Shown here: piece after piece, positions 54,410 through 62,772 of the stretch
How the letters are laid out: the number at the start of each line of letters is the position of its first letter
Position numbering within the stretch: the first letter of the stretch is position 1
Assembly (NCBI GenBank): GCA_965227215.1
Contig: OZ245729.1
Coordinates: forward strand, 2,976,001-3,040,000
Source: Gracilimonas sp965227215
Lineage (GTDB): Bacteria; Bacteroidota; Rhodothermia; Balneolales; Balneolaceae
Length of the DNA stretch: 64,000 nt
Direction of reading: 5' to 3'
The notes under the pieces: model-generated
Seen by the model: the letters and a program-made list of their open reading frames with translations, nothing else
Told to the model about the DNA's origin: nothing
The model's database searches: none
Position numbers and translations under genes: made by a program

Positions 54410-54684
54410 CGAGATAAAACAGCTTGAAGAATAGTTTCTTTTCGGTGCTTACTATGGGTATAGAATATCTATTCCTGTGAAATATCTCGAAATATCCGGC
54501 GGAGTGTATCGGTATCGTTTTGAGGAAAAAACGGAAAGCAGATTATGGAACAGCGTAAAATGCTGTTGGTGAAGTAATGTTGTCATTGTACATGGGAAGC
54601 AGGAGCTTCGATAAGGCGTTCCGAACGGGACGTTAGGAACGAGAAAAAGGGCATTGCGTATAGGTTTTGTTGGCAGCTGGTATT
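54383..54684. other. Intergenic region between AAA ATPase and SDR genes
   Basis: About 300 bp without a gene. It holds the weak terminator at its left end and TTGTTGGCAGC at 54667-54677, whose inverted near-copy lies at 55305-55315 beyond the SDR gene. Nothing else recognised. Confidence 0.5.
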
Positions 54685-55290
54685 TTATTTTTCATATACT
54701 CGAATGATTTCTCCATTTCCTTTTCCATTAACACTTCTTACAAAGGCATTGACTGCTTTCTTCATTGGAACTGGGTTGTGTCCTGGGAAATAATCTTTGT
54801 ACTTGTCATAAGCATCTTCGACCATTCCTAATGATACCGCATTAACTCGAATGCCATTGCCAATTTCCAATGCTACTGCTTTGACGAAACTGTGAATGGC
54901 TCCATTTACCATCGCTGCACTTGTAGTCTTGGTCACAGGGTCGTCCGCTAATATTCCAGTTGAGAGTGTGATTGAACCACCTGAGGTTAAGTAGTTTTTG
55001 CCAATTCGAACAAGGTTTACTTGTCCCATTAATTTACTTTTAAGCCCAATGTAGTAGTCGTCTTCAGAAAGCTCATTGAAGTTGGCCCATTTTGCTTCTC
55101 CTGCAATACAGACAATTGCATCTACTTTTTTTAGCGTTTCCAGTCCTTTTTCGATTGAGTTAGTGTCGGCTATATCAATGTTAATTTCTCCGCTACTTCT
55201 ACCTGCAACAATCACTTCATTTTCATTTTGGAAGTGTTCTGTTACAGGTTGTCCAATTGTTCCTTCTCCACCTATGATTAATATTCTCAT
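54685..55290 (-). CDS. Short-chain dehydrogenase/reductase
   Basis: 201 residues, a small SDR. The N-terminal NAD(P) fold (MRILIIGGEGTIGQPVTEHF) and IVCIAGEAKWANFNEL are clear. GGSITLSTGILADDP supplies the catalytic Ser region, but the usual YxxxK is replaced around AMVNGAIHSFVKAVALEIGN, so the canonical Tyr seems missing. This is the short, YbgC-like 'SDR with atypical active site' type. The gene is bracketed by 11-bp inverted sequences (TTGYTGGCAGC), as if inserted as a unit. Substrate unknown. Confidence 0.8.
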   Translation of the reverse strand: MRILIIGGEGTIGQPVTEHFQNENEVIVAGRSSGEINIDIADTNSIEKGLETLKKVDAIVCIAGEAKWANFNELSEDDYYIGLKSKLMGQVNLVRIGKNYLTSGGSITLSTGILADDPVTKTTSAAMVNGAIHSFVKAVALEIGNGIRVNAVSLGMVEDAYDKYKDYFPGHNPVPMKKAVNAFVRSVNGKGNGEIIRVYEK

Positions 55291-55456
55291 GTTCTTTTTT
55301 TGCTTGCTGCCAGCAACAGGCTAAAACGAACTCTATTCATCTTATCCTACTGCATGTTTAAGTGTTTATAAGTTTTCTCTGTAAAAAGTCAGAGTAAGAT
55401 GAATAAAAAGGCGTTAACAAAAAAGTAGGAACATCAGCTTACACACTTGAAAAACA

Positions 55457-56551
55457 TTAATCCCCAAAGCTAATCCCAACTCCTTTAGCGGTCTGAACCA
55501 AAAAGCTGTCTGGGTCAACAAAATTGTTACCTTTAGCAGCTTCTGCGAGTGGCACAGCTATAATTTCCTGGTCGATGAAGGAAACCATCTGTCCGTATTC
55601 GCCATTGATTGCAAGTTCCATGGCCTTCACCCCAAACTGAGTGGCGAGGATGCGGTCGAAGGCTTCGGGTTTACCTCCACGTTGTAAATGGCCAAGAACC
55701 ATCTCACGGATATCATGTTCAAAACCGGCAGATTTCAGCTGATCGGATAACTGGTATGCTACGCCTCCCAGGCGTTGGTTCCGGTATCCTACTTCATCAC
55801 TTTCCCGGGCAACAACGGACCCTTCTTTTGGTTTGGCTCCCTCGGCAATGACCACAATGGCAAAGCCCCGCCCGTCTTTATAGCGACTGTTAATTTTTTC
55901 GAGCACCTTTTTGATGTCATAAGGAATTTCCGGGATGAGACACACTTCCGCTCCTCCGGCAATAGCCGAATGCAGGGCAATCCAACCGGCACCTCTGCCC
56001 ATCACTTCGAGAATCATCAATCGGTGGTGACTGGAGGCGGTAGTTACCAGTTTGTCTACGGCATCGGTGGCAATGTCAACAGCGGTTTGGAAACCGAAGG
56101 TGTAATCGGTAGAGGAGAGGTCGTTGTCGATGGTTTTAGGCACGCCAATCATATTCAGTCCTTTTTCCTGCAGTTGGTGACTGATTTTCTGGGAGCCGTC
56201 TCCACCGATATTTATAACGGCCTCAAAGCCTTCGTTCTTCAGGTATTCAATCATTTCATCGGAACGGTCTTCGGTAGTCCAGGAACCGTCAGCGTGTTTT
56301 ACCGGCCAGTTGAAAGGGCCACCCTTGTTGGTGGTTTTCAGGATGGTTCCTCCTTTGGCATGAATTCCGGCTACCTCCTTGTCCGTCAGCCTGATAATTT
56401 CCTTCGGCGTACGCAGAGCTCCGTTGAATGCCTCAATACTGCCATACACTTCCCAGTTATTGGTTTGGGCTGCACGCTTTACGATGGCACGGATTACCGC
56501 ATTCAGTCCGGGGCAATCACCGCCCCCGGTTGTAACAAGTACTTTCTTCAT
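55457..56551 (-). CDS. pfkA: 6-phosphofructokinase
   Basis: 364 residues. VLVTTGGGDCPGLNAVIRAI, INIGGDGSQKISHQL, GVPKTIDNDLSSTDYTFGF and LEVMGRGAGWIALHSAIAGG are the PFK family blocks with the catalytic TIDND Asp. GGDGS (Gly after Asp) points to an ATP rather than pyrophosphate donor, while the Lys of PKTIDND is the type seen in PPi-related and actinobacterial enzymes. It is longer than the E. coli enzyme (320). It uses the fructose-6-phosphate that NagB would supply. Confidence 0.93.
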   Translation of the reverse strand: MKKVLVTTGGGDCPGLNAVIRAIVKRAAQTNNWEVYGSIEAFNGALRTPKEIIRLTDKEVAGIHAKGGTILKTTNKGGPFNWPVKHADGSWTTEDRSDEMIEYLKNEGFEAVINIGGDGSQKISHQLQEKGLNMIGVPKTIDNDLSSTDYTFGFQTAVDIATDAVDKLVTTASSHHRLMILEVMGRGAGWIALHSAIAGGAEVCLIPEIPYDIKKVLEKINSRYKDGRGFAIVVIAEGAKPKEGSVVARESDEVGYRNQRLGGVAYQLSDQLKSAGFEHDIREMVLGHLQRGGKPEAFDRILATQFGVKAMELAINGEYGQMVSFIDQEIIAVPLAEAAKGNNFVDPDSFLVQTAKGVGISFGD

Positions 56552-56716
56552 AACTGGTTTCTTTCAATAAGGTTTAATGATCAAAATAAATGATTTTGCC
56601 TGAATTAATAATGCAATTGATTGCTCACATCAAAAAGGCAAATCATTCTGAGCTATCTGAAACGAAAAGCGATAATCAGCCATTTACGTATCTGAAATCC
56701 AATTCAAAAAAAGAGA

Positions 56717-57361
56717 ATGAACATATTAGTAATAGGAGCAAACGGACAAATAGGAAGCAGGTTGGTACATCAGCTGAAGGATACCGGATATAATCCGGTT
56801 GCCATGGTTCGGAAAGAGGGGCAGATCGATCAGTTTAAAGAGCATGGAATAGATACAGTATTGGCAGACCTGGAAGAAGATTTCAGTCACGCTTATGAAG
56901 ATATTGAAGCGGTAGTATTTACGGCGGGATCAGGTGCCGACACCCCGAAATCACAAACGAAGGTCATTGACCGAGATGGCGCCATCAAAGCGATTGATGA
57001 GGCAGAAAAAGCGGGAGTTGGCCGTTTTATTATGGTAAGTGCGCTCAAAGCTAACAGAGATCCGGAAAGTTGGTCTGAGCCCATGGAGCACTATTATGAA
57101 GCCAAAGCCAAAGCGGATGAGCGACTCAGAGACTCCAACCTTAACTATACGGTGCTGATGCCCGGTCGGCTAACCAATGAAGAGGGAACAGGGAAAGTAG
57201 AACTTAAGGAGCGGATAGAATCTATTGACACCAAAACCATTACCCGGGATGATGTGGCGGCGGTAATTGTAGAGCTGCTGGATGCAAAACAAAGCTATGG
57301 GAAGAGCATAGAGCTGCTTCAGGGAGATGTATCCGTTGAGCAGGCCATAGATGAGCTTTAG
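56717..57361 (+). CDS. NAD(P)-binding atypical SDR (NmrA/YwnB-like)
   Basis: 214 residues. MNILVIGANGQIGSRLVHQL is the glycine-rich nucleotide-binding loop. AVVFTAGSGADTPKSQTKVI, GRFIMVSALKANRDPESWSE and YTVLMPGRLTNEEGTGKV are typical of the atypical SDR (SDR_a5-like) proteins, which bind NAD(P) and may act as sensors or isomerases. Divergent from pfkA (165 bp). Reaction unknown. Confidence 0.85.
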   Translation: MNILVIGANGQIGSRLVHQLKDTGYNPVAMVRKEGQIDQFKEHGIDTVLADLEEDFSHAYEDIEAVVFTAGSGADTPKSQTKVIDRDGAIKAIDEAEKAGVGRFIMVSALKANRDPESWSEPMEHYYEAKAKADERLRDSNLNYTVLMPGRLTNEEGTGKVELKERIESIDTKTITRDDVAAVIVELLDAKQSYGKSIELLQGDVSVEQAIDEL

Positions 57362-57375
57362 TAAATCAATGATAT

Positions 57376-57411
57376 AAAAAAACCCCGGAAAACGATCAGA
57401 AATCCGGGGTT
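57376..57411 (-). terminator. Rho-independent terminator of the azurin gene
   Basis: Perfect 9-bp stem AACCCCGGA/TCCGGGGTT (57381-57389 with 57403-57411). On the minus strand it is followed by a T-run (complement of the A-run at 57376-57382). It sits between convergent SDR and azurin genes and serves the azurin side best. Confidence 0.88.
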
Positions 57412-57454
57412 CAGGGTTATAATACGAGTAGTTTTAGAAATGCTAAATAACTAC

Positions 57455-57895
57455 TTATTCTACAATTAGTTGACCTTTCATCATCGCATAGTGGCCGGGG
57501 AAGCTACAAATGTAATCGTAGGTTCCGGCTTCAGGAGCTGTAAACTCGATGGTGGTTTCTTGTCCGCCGCCGATCAGTTTGGTGTGTACAATTACATCGT
57601 CTGTGCCTTCAGGAATGTATTCATTTCCGGCTGCTTTTGAGGCTGCTGCTCCAAATGTTTGAATATCAACACCTTGCTTGAGCAGTACCCAGTTGTGACC
57701 CATAGCTGCCTTTGGAAGTTTTCCAACATGCTTCAGGGTTAATACAACGGTTTGGCCTGCTTCTACTTTGATTTCGCTTAAATCAAATTGCATCCGGTCG
57801 TTACTCTCGATGGTTATTTCAACCTTATCCTGAGCTTGGACTGTTGTTGTGAATGCAAAGGCAAAAATGGCTAATAATGAAAATAGAGTTCTCAT
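57455..57895 (-). CDS. Azurin-type blue copper protein
   Basis: The ATG at 57895 (MRTLFSLLAIFAFAFTTTVQ) gives a signal peptide; the longer frame to 57925 adds ten residues without support. 146 residues. The type 1 copper ligands are present: His in AAMGHNWVL, and Cys, His and Met in YICSFPGHYAMMKGQ with the azurin spacing. It carries single electrons in the periplasm, often to peroxidases or in denitrification. An inverted repeat TATTCA-N7-TGAATA lies about 72-90 bp upstream. Confidence 0.92.
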   Translation of the reverse strand: MRTLFSLLAIFAFAFTTTVQAQDKVEITIESNDRMQFDLSEIKVEAGQTVVLTLKHVGKLPKAAMGHNWVLLKQGVDIQTFGAAASKAAGNEYIPEGTDDVIVHTKLIGGGQETTIEFTAPEAGTYDYICSFPGHYAMMKGQLIVE

Positions 57896-57966
57896 AGTAT
57901 TTGTTTGTTTTATTTGCGGCACCAAAGTGCGGTTACCGACCTGTTTTAATTTTGTTGATCAAAAAC

Positions 57967-57985
57967 TATTCAAACATTGTGAATA
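57967..57985. promoter_or_regulatory. Inverted repeat TATTCA-AACATTG-TGAATA upstream of azurin
   Basis: Perfect 6-bp arms with a 7-bp spacer, 72-90 bp upstream of the azurin start. The size fits a dimeric regulator site (for example a CRP/FNR- or Rrf2-type protein), but no family consensus is matched exactly. Confidence 0.4.
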
Positions 57986-58219
57986 TTTTGTGAAGGAAAG
58001 GAGAATAGTTTTACACCGGTGTTTTCATTTATCTAAATATTTTTTTTGGCCTGAATCATTCAACATTCTTTAGATGTAAATGAATGCGACCTACGCACTG
58101 CTTTCACTCCAAAAATAAATTAGAATTAATCGCTCTGCTTTGATTTAGTCTCAAGAAACAAATTCTACCCGGCTGTTTTTTATGGAAATGCTATAGCCCG
58201 GAAGATGCCAACCAATAAG

Positions 58220-58237
58220 TTCAACCATATGGTTGAA
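58220..58237. promoter_or_regulatory. Perfect 18-bp palindrome, probable operator of the TetR repressor
   Basis: TTCAACCATATGGTTGAA reads the same on both strands. It lies 51-68 bp before the tetR start, where a TetR-family protein would bind to repress its own exporter operon. Confidence 0.8.
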
Positions 58238-58287
58238 ATAATGCTTTTTTCAGTATAGTTTTCTGCAGAATCAATCAAAAGACAGAT

Positions 58288-58905
58288 ATGACTGACAAAG
58301 AAAAAGATACTGAAGAACTGATTTTTGAAGCTGCTTCCCGGGTTTTCCAGAAGGATGGCTATGCCGGTGCCCGCATGCAACAAATTGCTGATGAGGCAAA
58401 CATCAACAAGTCGATGCTGCATTATTACTATCGAAGCAAAGACAAACTATTTCGGGCGGTTTTCCAACAACAGCTGGCACACTTTTTTCCCACCATATTC
58501 GAAATTCTGGGCTCCGAACTTACATTAGATAAGAAGGTACCCCGGCTGATTGATGCCTATTACAACTTTCTGCAAGACAATCCCAAGGTAGTGCAGTTCA
58601 TCATACAAGAGATGAATAATCACCCCGATGAGTTTCGAAAGTTTATGAGCGAGAAGAATATTCACCCGCCTGAAAGTTTTGCCAATCAAATAAAGAAAGA
58701 AGTTGAAGCCGGAAATATGGATCCGGTAGAGCCACGGCAATTGCTAATCAGTATGGTCGGGCTGATTCTGTTTCCCTTTATAGCCCAGATGATGGTAAAA
58801 ACTGTTTTTGATCTGGAGGAGCAGGAGTACCTCAAATTTCTTAAAGACCGGAAATGGTTTCTTACTGATTTTATCCTAAATGCCATCAATTATAGAAAGC
58901 CATGA
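58288..58905 (+). CDS. TetR/AcrR-family transcriptional regulator
   Basis: 205 residues. The N-terminal helix-turn-helix (FEAASRVFQKDGYAGARMQQIADEANINKSMLHYYYRSKDKLF) is typical, given here only in outline: AARVFQ-like helix, IADEANINKSMLHYYYRS recognition part. The C-terminal ligand domain has PRLIDAYYNFLQDNPKVVQF and LISMVGLILFPFIAQMMV. It sits first in the exporter operon with a 4-bp overlap (ATGA) onto the TolC gene and very likely binds the palindrome at 58220-58237. The plan recalls E. coli CecR (YbiH) beside ybhGFSR. Confidence 0.92.
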   Translation: MTDKEKDTEELIFEAASRVFQKDGYAGARMQQIADEANINKSMLHYYYRSKDKLFRAVFQQQLAHFFPTIFEILGSELTLDKKVPRLIDAYYNFLQDNPKVVQFIIQEMNNHPDEFRKFMSEKNIHPPESFANQIKKEVEAGNMDPVEPRQLLISMVGLILFPFIAQMMVKTVFDLEEQEYLKFLKDRKWFLTDFILNAINYRKP

Positions 58906-60167
58906 ATACGCTACTCGCTTCGTTGTTGATATTTACTTTTGTGAACCAAAGTGCTCCGCCGGATTCCATTTCTCTGAACTATTGCTATCAACAGGCTGAA
59001 GCACATTATCCCATGGCGAAGAATATAGCCCTGGAGGATCAGATAGCAGAGTTGAAAATCCGCATAGCAAACACCGGGTATTACCCGCAGGTTTCTTTCA
59101 ATGGCAAGGCAAGCTTTCAGTCGGAAGTAACGGAATTCGGCTTGCCGGGAGGAGGTCCGCCTCCGGTAAGCAAAGATCAGTATGAAGCAGCCATTCAGGT
59201 AAGCCAGAATATTTATAGCGGCGGAGCAGTGGGCATTCGAAAAGATTTGGAACGCACACAAGGAAGGCAGGAAGTGCTTTCAACTCAAGTGAAACTCCAT
59301 CAGGTAAGAGCGCAAATCGATCAGGTTTACTTTGGGATACTACTCTCTCAACAGCAGATGAAAGCCACAGAATTAATGATTTCAGAGCTGAAAGAACGTC
59401 TTAAAGCTGTGCGAGCCAAAGTTGAAAACGGGGTGTTATTAATGAGCCAGCAGTTAATACTTGAGGCCGGGCTGATCAAAGCGAAACAGGATTCAGCAGG
59501 AGTGATAGCAAATATTAAATCAGGGTATTCGATACTTGGAAAATTGATAGGGGAAGATCTGGATCCTTCTTACACGCTTACGATGCCAAGGTTATCTGAT
59601 GAGGTTGATAACAGTGAACCGACAAGAGCTGAATTGGGCTTATTTGAAAACTCGGTCCGGGCTCTAGAGCAGCAAAAGAAACTGGCTCAAACGAAAAAGA
59701 CGCCCCGTATTTCAGCTTTTGGAATGGCGGCTTTTGGCCGGCCGGGACTTAATTTCCTGAATGATGACTTCCATGATTATTACATGGTAGGCCTGCGTTT
59801 AAACTGGAATTTTATGGACTTCCTGAATGCCGATGAACAGGCAGAGATACTGAATATCAGACAAAAAACCATACGACAAGATGAGGAGTCGTTTACTCTA
59901 CAGCTGCAAACTCAATTGAGTCGAATTGAGAAACAGGTAGAGGCTATTAAAGAAAACATCATCCGTGATAAAGAAATTATTGAAATCAGGAAGCAGGTTG
60001 TGGCTGAAAGTTCCAATCAGCTTGAAAATGGAGTCATTACGGCTACGGAATACATCACCGAACTAACAAATGCTAATCGAGCACGGCTTTCCCTGCTAAC
60101 GAATGAAATCAAATTAGTTCAGGCCCGGACTGAATACCGGACGGCTTTGGGATTAGATCTCGAATAG
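58902..60167 (+). CDS. TolC-family outer-membrane efflux protein
   Basis: 421 residues. The signal peptide covers residues 1-about 18. Two TolC-type repeats of long helices and strands follow (SLNYCYQQAEAHYPMAKNIA, GYYPQVSFNGKASFQSEV, IQVSQNIYSGGAVGIRKDLE, and the second half KTPRISAFGMAAFGRPGLNF, VGLRLNWNFMDF). It forms the outer-membrane duct for the ABC exporter. Unusual only in lying second, straight after the repressor gene. Confidence 0.9.
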   Translation: MNTLLASLLIFTFVNQSAPPDSISLNYCYQQAEAHYPMAKNIALEDQIAELKIRIANTGYYPQVSFNGKASFQSEVTEFGLPGGGPPPVSKDQYEAAIQVSQNIYSGGAVGIRKDLERTQGRQEVLSTQVKLHQVRAQIDQVYFGILLSQQQMKATELMISELKERLKAVRAKVENGVLLMSQQLILEAGLIKAKQDSAGVIANIKSGYSILGKLIGEDLDPSYTLTMPRLSDEVDNSEPTRAELGLFENSVRALEQQKKLAQTKKTPRISAFGMAAFGRPGLNFLNDDFHDYYMVGLRLNWNFMDFLNADEQAEILNIRQKTIRQDEESFTLQLQTQLSRIEKQVEAIKENIIRDKEIIEIRKQVVAESSNQLENGVITATEYITELTNANRARLSLLTNEIKLVQARTEYRTALGLDLE

Positions 60168-60190
60168 AAATTTTAACGACAGGAAAGGTT

Positions 60191-61090
60191 ATGAAACAGA
60201 AGAAAATATACACACCTATTTTTCCTATAATCGCCGTGCTTTTTTTGGCAGTGGGATGCGGTCAGGAGCAAACATCAGATGCCTACGGACAGTTTGAAGC
60301 GAATGAAGTCACTGTTTCGGCAGAAGCCTCAGGAATACTTAAGAGTTTTACAGTACAGGAGGGCTTGAGAATGGAAAAAGGCGAAAAAGCAGGACAGATA
60401 GATTCCACCCGTCTGGCTCTTCAAAAGGACGAGCTGTTAGCTTCAGTAGCTTCTATCCGGACGAATATTTCAAAACTGGATGCACAGGCTGATGTGTATC
60501 GGGAGCAGCTGAATACTGCTCAGAAAGACCTGCAACGCTTTACGAACCTGAAGAAAAATAATGCAGCTACTCAACAGCAGATCGACCAGGCGCAAGGACA
60601 GGTAAATGTGTTAAAAAAACAGATTAATTCGGTGGAAGTACAAAAGCAATCAGTTTACGCAGAGCTGGAAACGATGAAAGCCCGGATAGCTCAGGTCGAA
60701 GATCAGATAGAAAAGACGATGATTATAAATCCGGTTTCAGGAACCGTGCTTTCAAGTTTTGCGGAGTCGGGGGAGTTAGTCTCAACAGGAAAGCCTCTGT
60801 ATGAGATCGCCAATTTGGAGGAAATGATCCTTAGGGTCTATGTGTCGGGTGCGCAGTTGCCGAACGTGATTCCGGGTGAGCAAGCAGAAGTGCTAATTGA
60901 CAAGAATGCGGTAGAGAATGAATCACTTACCGGTGTTGTAAGGTGGATTGCTTCTAAAGCGGAGTTCACCCCAAGAATGATTCAAACCAAAGAAGAACGG
61001 GTAACGCAGGTATATGCGGTTGAGATTGCAGTCCGCAATCCGGATGGCAAGTTAAAGATAGGTATGCCGGGAGAAGTAAACTTTCAATAA
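60191..61090 (+). CDS. HlyD-family periplasmic adaptor lipoprotein
   Basis: 299 residues with lipobox LFLAVGC. The biotinyl-lipoyl-like half VTVSAEASGILKSFTVQEGL and later PVSGTVLSSFAESGELVSTG flank a long coiled-coil hairpin (about 80-185). LRVYVSGAQLPNVIPGEQAEV is the beta-barrel part. It bridges the ABC transporter and TolC, like YbhG of the YbhGFSR exporter. It ends 13 bp before the first ATPase gene. Confidence 0.9.
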   Translation: MKQKKIYTPIFPIIAVLFLAVGCGQEQTSDAYGQFEANEVTVSAEASGILKSFTVQEGLRMEKGEKAGQIDSTRLALQKDELLASVASIRTNISKLDAQADVYREQLNTAQKDLQRFTNLKKNNAATQQQIDQAQGQVNVLKKQINSVEVQKQSVYAELETMKARIAQVEDQIEKTMIINPVSGTVLSSFAESGELVSTGKPLYEIANLEEMILRVYVSGAQLPNVIPGEQAEVLIDKNAVENESLTGVVRWIASKAEFTPRMIQTKEERVTQVYAVEIAVRNPDGKLKIGMPGEVNFQ

Positions 61091-61103
61091 CGCAAGGTCA
61101 GGA

Positions 61104-62036
61104 TTGAATAGCATTGTTAATATATCATCGGTTTCGAAGTGGTTTGGGAAAGTCCGTGCTTTGAAAGATGTTTCTTTTGAGGTGAATAAAGGGGAGTTGT
61201 TTGGGGTGATAGGTCCGGATGGTGCCGGTAAAACTACGCTGTTCCGGATTATAAACACTTTGCTTATTCCTGATGAGGGTTCGGCTACAGTTCTCGGGGA
61301 AGATGTTGTAGAAGATTACAAGCAAATCCGTCCAAAACTGGGTTACATGCCCGGCAGGTTTTCTCTTTATCAGGATTTGACAGTAGAAGAGAACCTGAAA
61401 TTCTTTGCCTCTGTTTTTGGTACTACCATCGATGAAAACTATAAGCTGGTGAAGCCCATTTACAGTCAGCTCGAAAAATTTAAAAACCGTTTGGCGGGAG
61501 ATTTATCGGGGGGGATGAAACAAAAGCTGGCACTGAGCTGTGCGCTCATTCATAAGCCGGAGTTATTACTTCTGGATGAGCCTACTACCGGAGTGGATGC
61601 TGTTTCCCGAAAAGAATTTTGGGAAATGCTGCAGATGCTCAAAGAAGAAGGCATTACCATTATCGTATCCACACCTTATATGGACGAAGCGGATCTGTGT
61701 GATCGAGTGGCCTTAATTCAGGAAGGCGAGATTATGCAAATTGATACTCCCTCATCCATCGTAGGCTCATTTGAACGTACGTTGCTGGGCATCAAGGCAG
61801 ATAACACATACGACCTGCTCAGTGCGCTTAAATCGTATCCTCAGGCTTATTCCGTTCATCCCTTCGGCGAGTTTGTTCATTACACTGAGAAAATCGGATC
61901 ACCAAATGTAACAGCTCTGAAAAAGTATTTGTTTAACCGGGGTTTAGGTCAGGTTGAGATCAAACCCATCAAGCCCAATATTGAGGACAGCTTTATGGAG
62001 CTGATGCAAGCTAAAGGCGAGGAAGCCCATGTCTGA
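61104..62036 (+). CDS. ABC exporter ATPase subunit A
   Basis: 310 residues from a TTG start preceded by AAGGTCAGGA. Walker A GPDGAGKTTLF (an Asp where the usual Asn/Pro stands), signature LSGGMKQKLALSCALIHKPE, Walker B LLLLDEPTTGVD and VSTPYMDEADLCD (H-loop His replaced by Pro/Tyr context: STPYMDEA instead of STHYMDEA). The missing H-loop His suggests this subunit may be weak or inactive. It overlaps the second ATPase gene by 8 bp. In E. coli YbhF the two ATPases are fused. Confidence 0.9.
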   Translation: MNSIVNISSVSKWFGKVRALKDVSFEVNKGELFGVIGPDGAGKTTLFRIINTLLIPDEGSATVLGEDVVEDYKQIRPKLGYMPGRFSLYQDLTVEENLKFFASVFGTTIDENYKLVKPIYSQLEKFKNRLAGDLSGGMKQKLALSCALIHKPELLLLDEPTTGVDAVSRKEFWEMLQMLKEEGITIIVSTPYMDEADLCDRVALIQEGEIMQIDTPSSIVGSFERTLLGIKADNTYDLLSALKSYPQAYSVHPFGEFVHYTEKIGSPNVTALKKYLFNRGLGQVEIKPIKPNIEDSFMELMQAKGEEAHV

Positions 62037-62772
62037 TCCGGCCATTAAAACCGAAAACCTGACCCGCAAGTTTGGTGACTTCACTGCGGTGGATAACATC
62101 ACCTTTGAGGTAGAGCAGGGAGAGATATTCGGATTCCTGGGGGCTAATGGAGCAGGAAAAACGACGGCTATGCGTATGCTGACCGGGCTGCTTACTCCAA
62201 CATCGGGCGAAGCATGGGTGTCGGGCAACGATGTTTACCGGCAGGCAGAGACCATCAAGAAAAACATCGGGTATATGAGCCAGAAATTTTCGCTGTATGA
62301 TGACCTCACTTCCGAAGAAAACATCCGGTTCTACGGAGGGATTTACGGAATCCCCGGTAAAGAGCTAGACAGCAAAACTGATGAAGTAATCCATTCACTT
62401 GGATTGACAGGTGTTCGTAAAAAGCTGGTGCGCTCTCTGCCCTTAGGCTGGAAGCAGAAGCTGGCCTTTTCTATAGCCATACTTCATAATCCCAAAATTG
62501 TGTTTCTGGATGAGCCAACAGGGGGAGTTGATCCGGTTACGAGGCGTCAGTTTTGGGAAAAGATATACCAGGTTTCGGAGCAGGAGATTACGGTTTTTGT
62601 GACCACGCATTACATGGATGAGGCGGAGTATTGTGATCGGGTTTCCATCATGGTAGACGGAAGGATGGATGCCATCGGTTCACCCCGCCAACTAAAAGAA
62701 AACTTCTATGCTGAAACTATTGAGGATGTATTTATAAAGCTGGCTCGCGGTTCCGAGAGGGGGGAAGGATGA
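62029..62772 (+). CDS. ABC exporter ATPase subunit B
   Basis: 247 residues. Walker A GFLGANGAGKTTAMRML, Q-loop GYMSQKFSLYDDLT, Walker B IVFLDEPTGGVD and H-loop VTTHYMDEAEYCD are complete. The signature motif is RSLPLGWKQKLAFSIAIL, in which the usual LSGG reads LPLG. Since subunit A has a good LSGG but lacks the H-loop His, the pair looks complementary: one composite ATP site should be active. Overlaps the permease gene by 4 bp. Confidence 0.9.
   Translation: MSDPAIKTENLTRKFGDFTAVDNITFEVEQGEIFGFLGANGAGKTTAMRMLTGLLTPTSGEAWVSGNDVYRQAETIKKNIGYMSQKFSLYDDLTSEENIRFYGGIYGIPGKELDSKTDEVIHSLGLTGVRKKLVRSLPLGWKQKLAFSIAILHNPKIVFLDEPTGGVDPVTRRQFWEKIYQVSEQEITVFVTTHYMDEAEYCDRVSIMVDGRMDAIGSPRQLKENFYAETIEDVFIKLARGSERGEG

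Larger units (their letters stand above)
57896..58287. other. Divergent promoter region between azurin and TetR exporter operon
   Basis: About 390 bp without a gene. It contains TTGATCAA (near 57955), the imperfectly spaced TATTCA/TGAATA pair at 57967-57985, an AT-rich stretch, and the perfect TetR-type palindrome at 58220-58237. Confidence 0.6.

Noticed and set aside
55775..56593. 272-residue open frame on the plus strand
   Set aside because: It lies antisense to the whole of phosphofructokinase, whose motifs are unmistakable on the other strand.
56590..56793. 67-residue open frame overlapping the start of the NmrA-like gene
   Set aside because: Low-complexity translation overlapping a clear glycine-rich NAD fold start at 56717.
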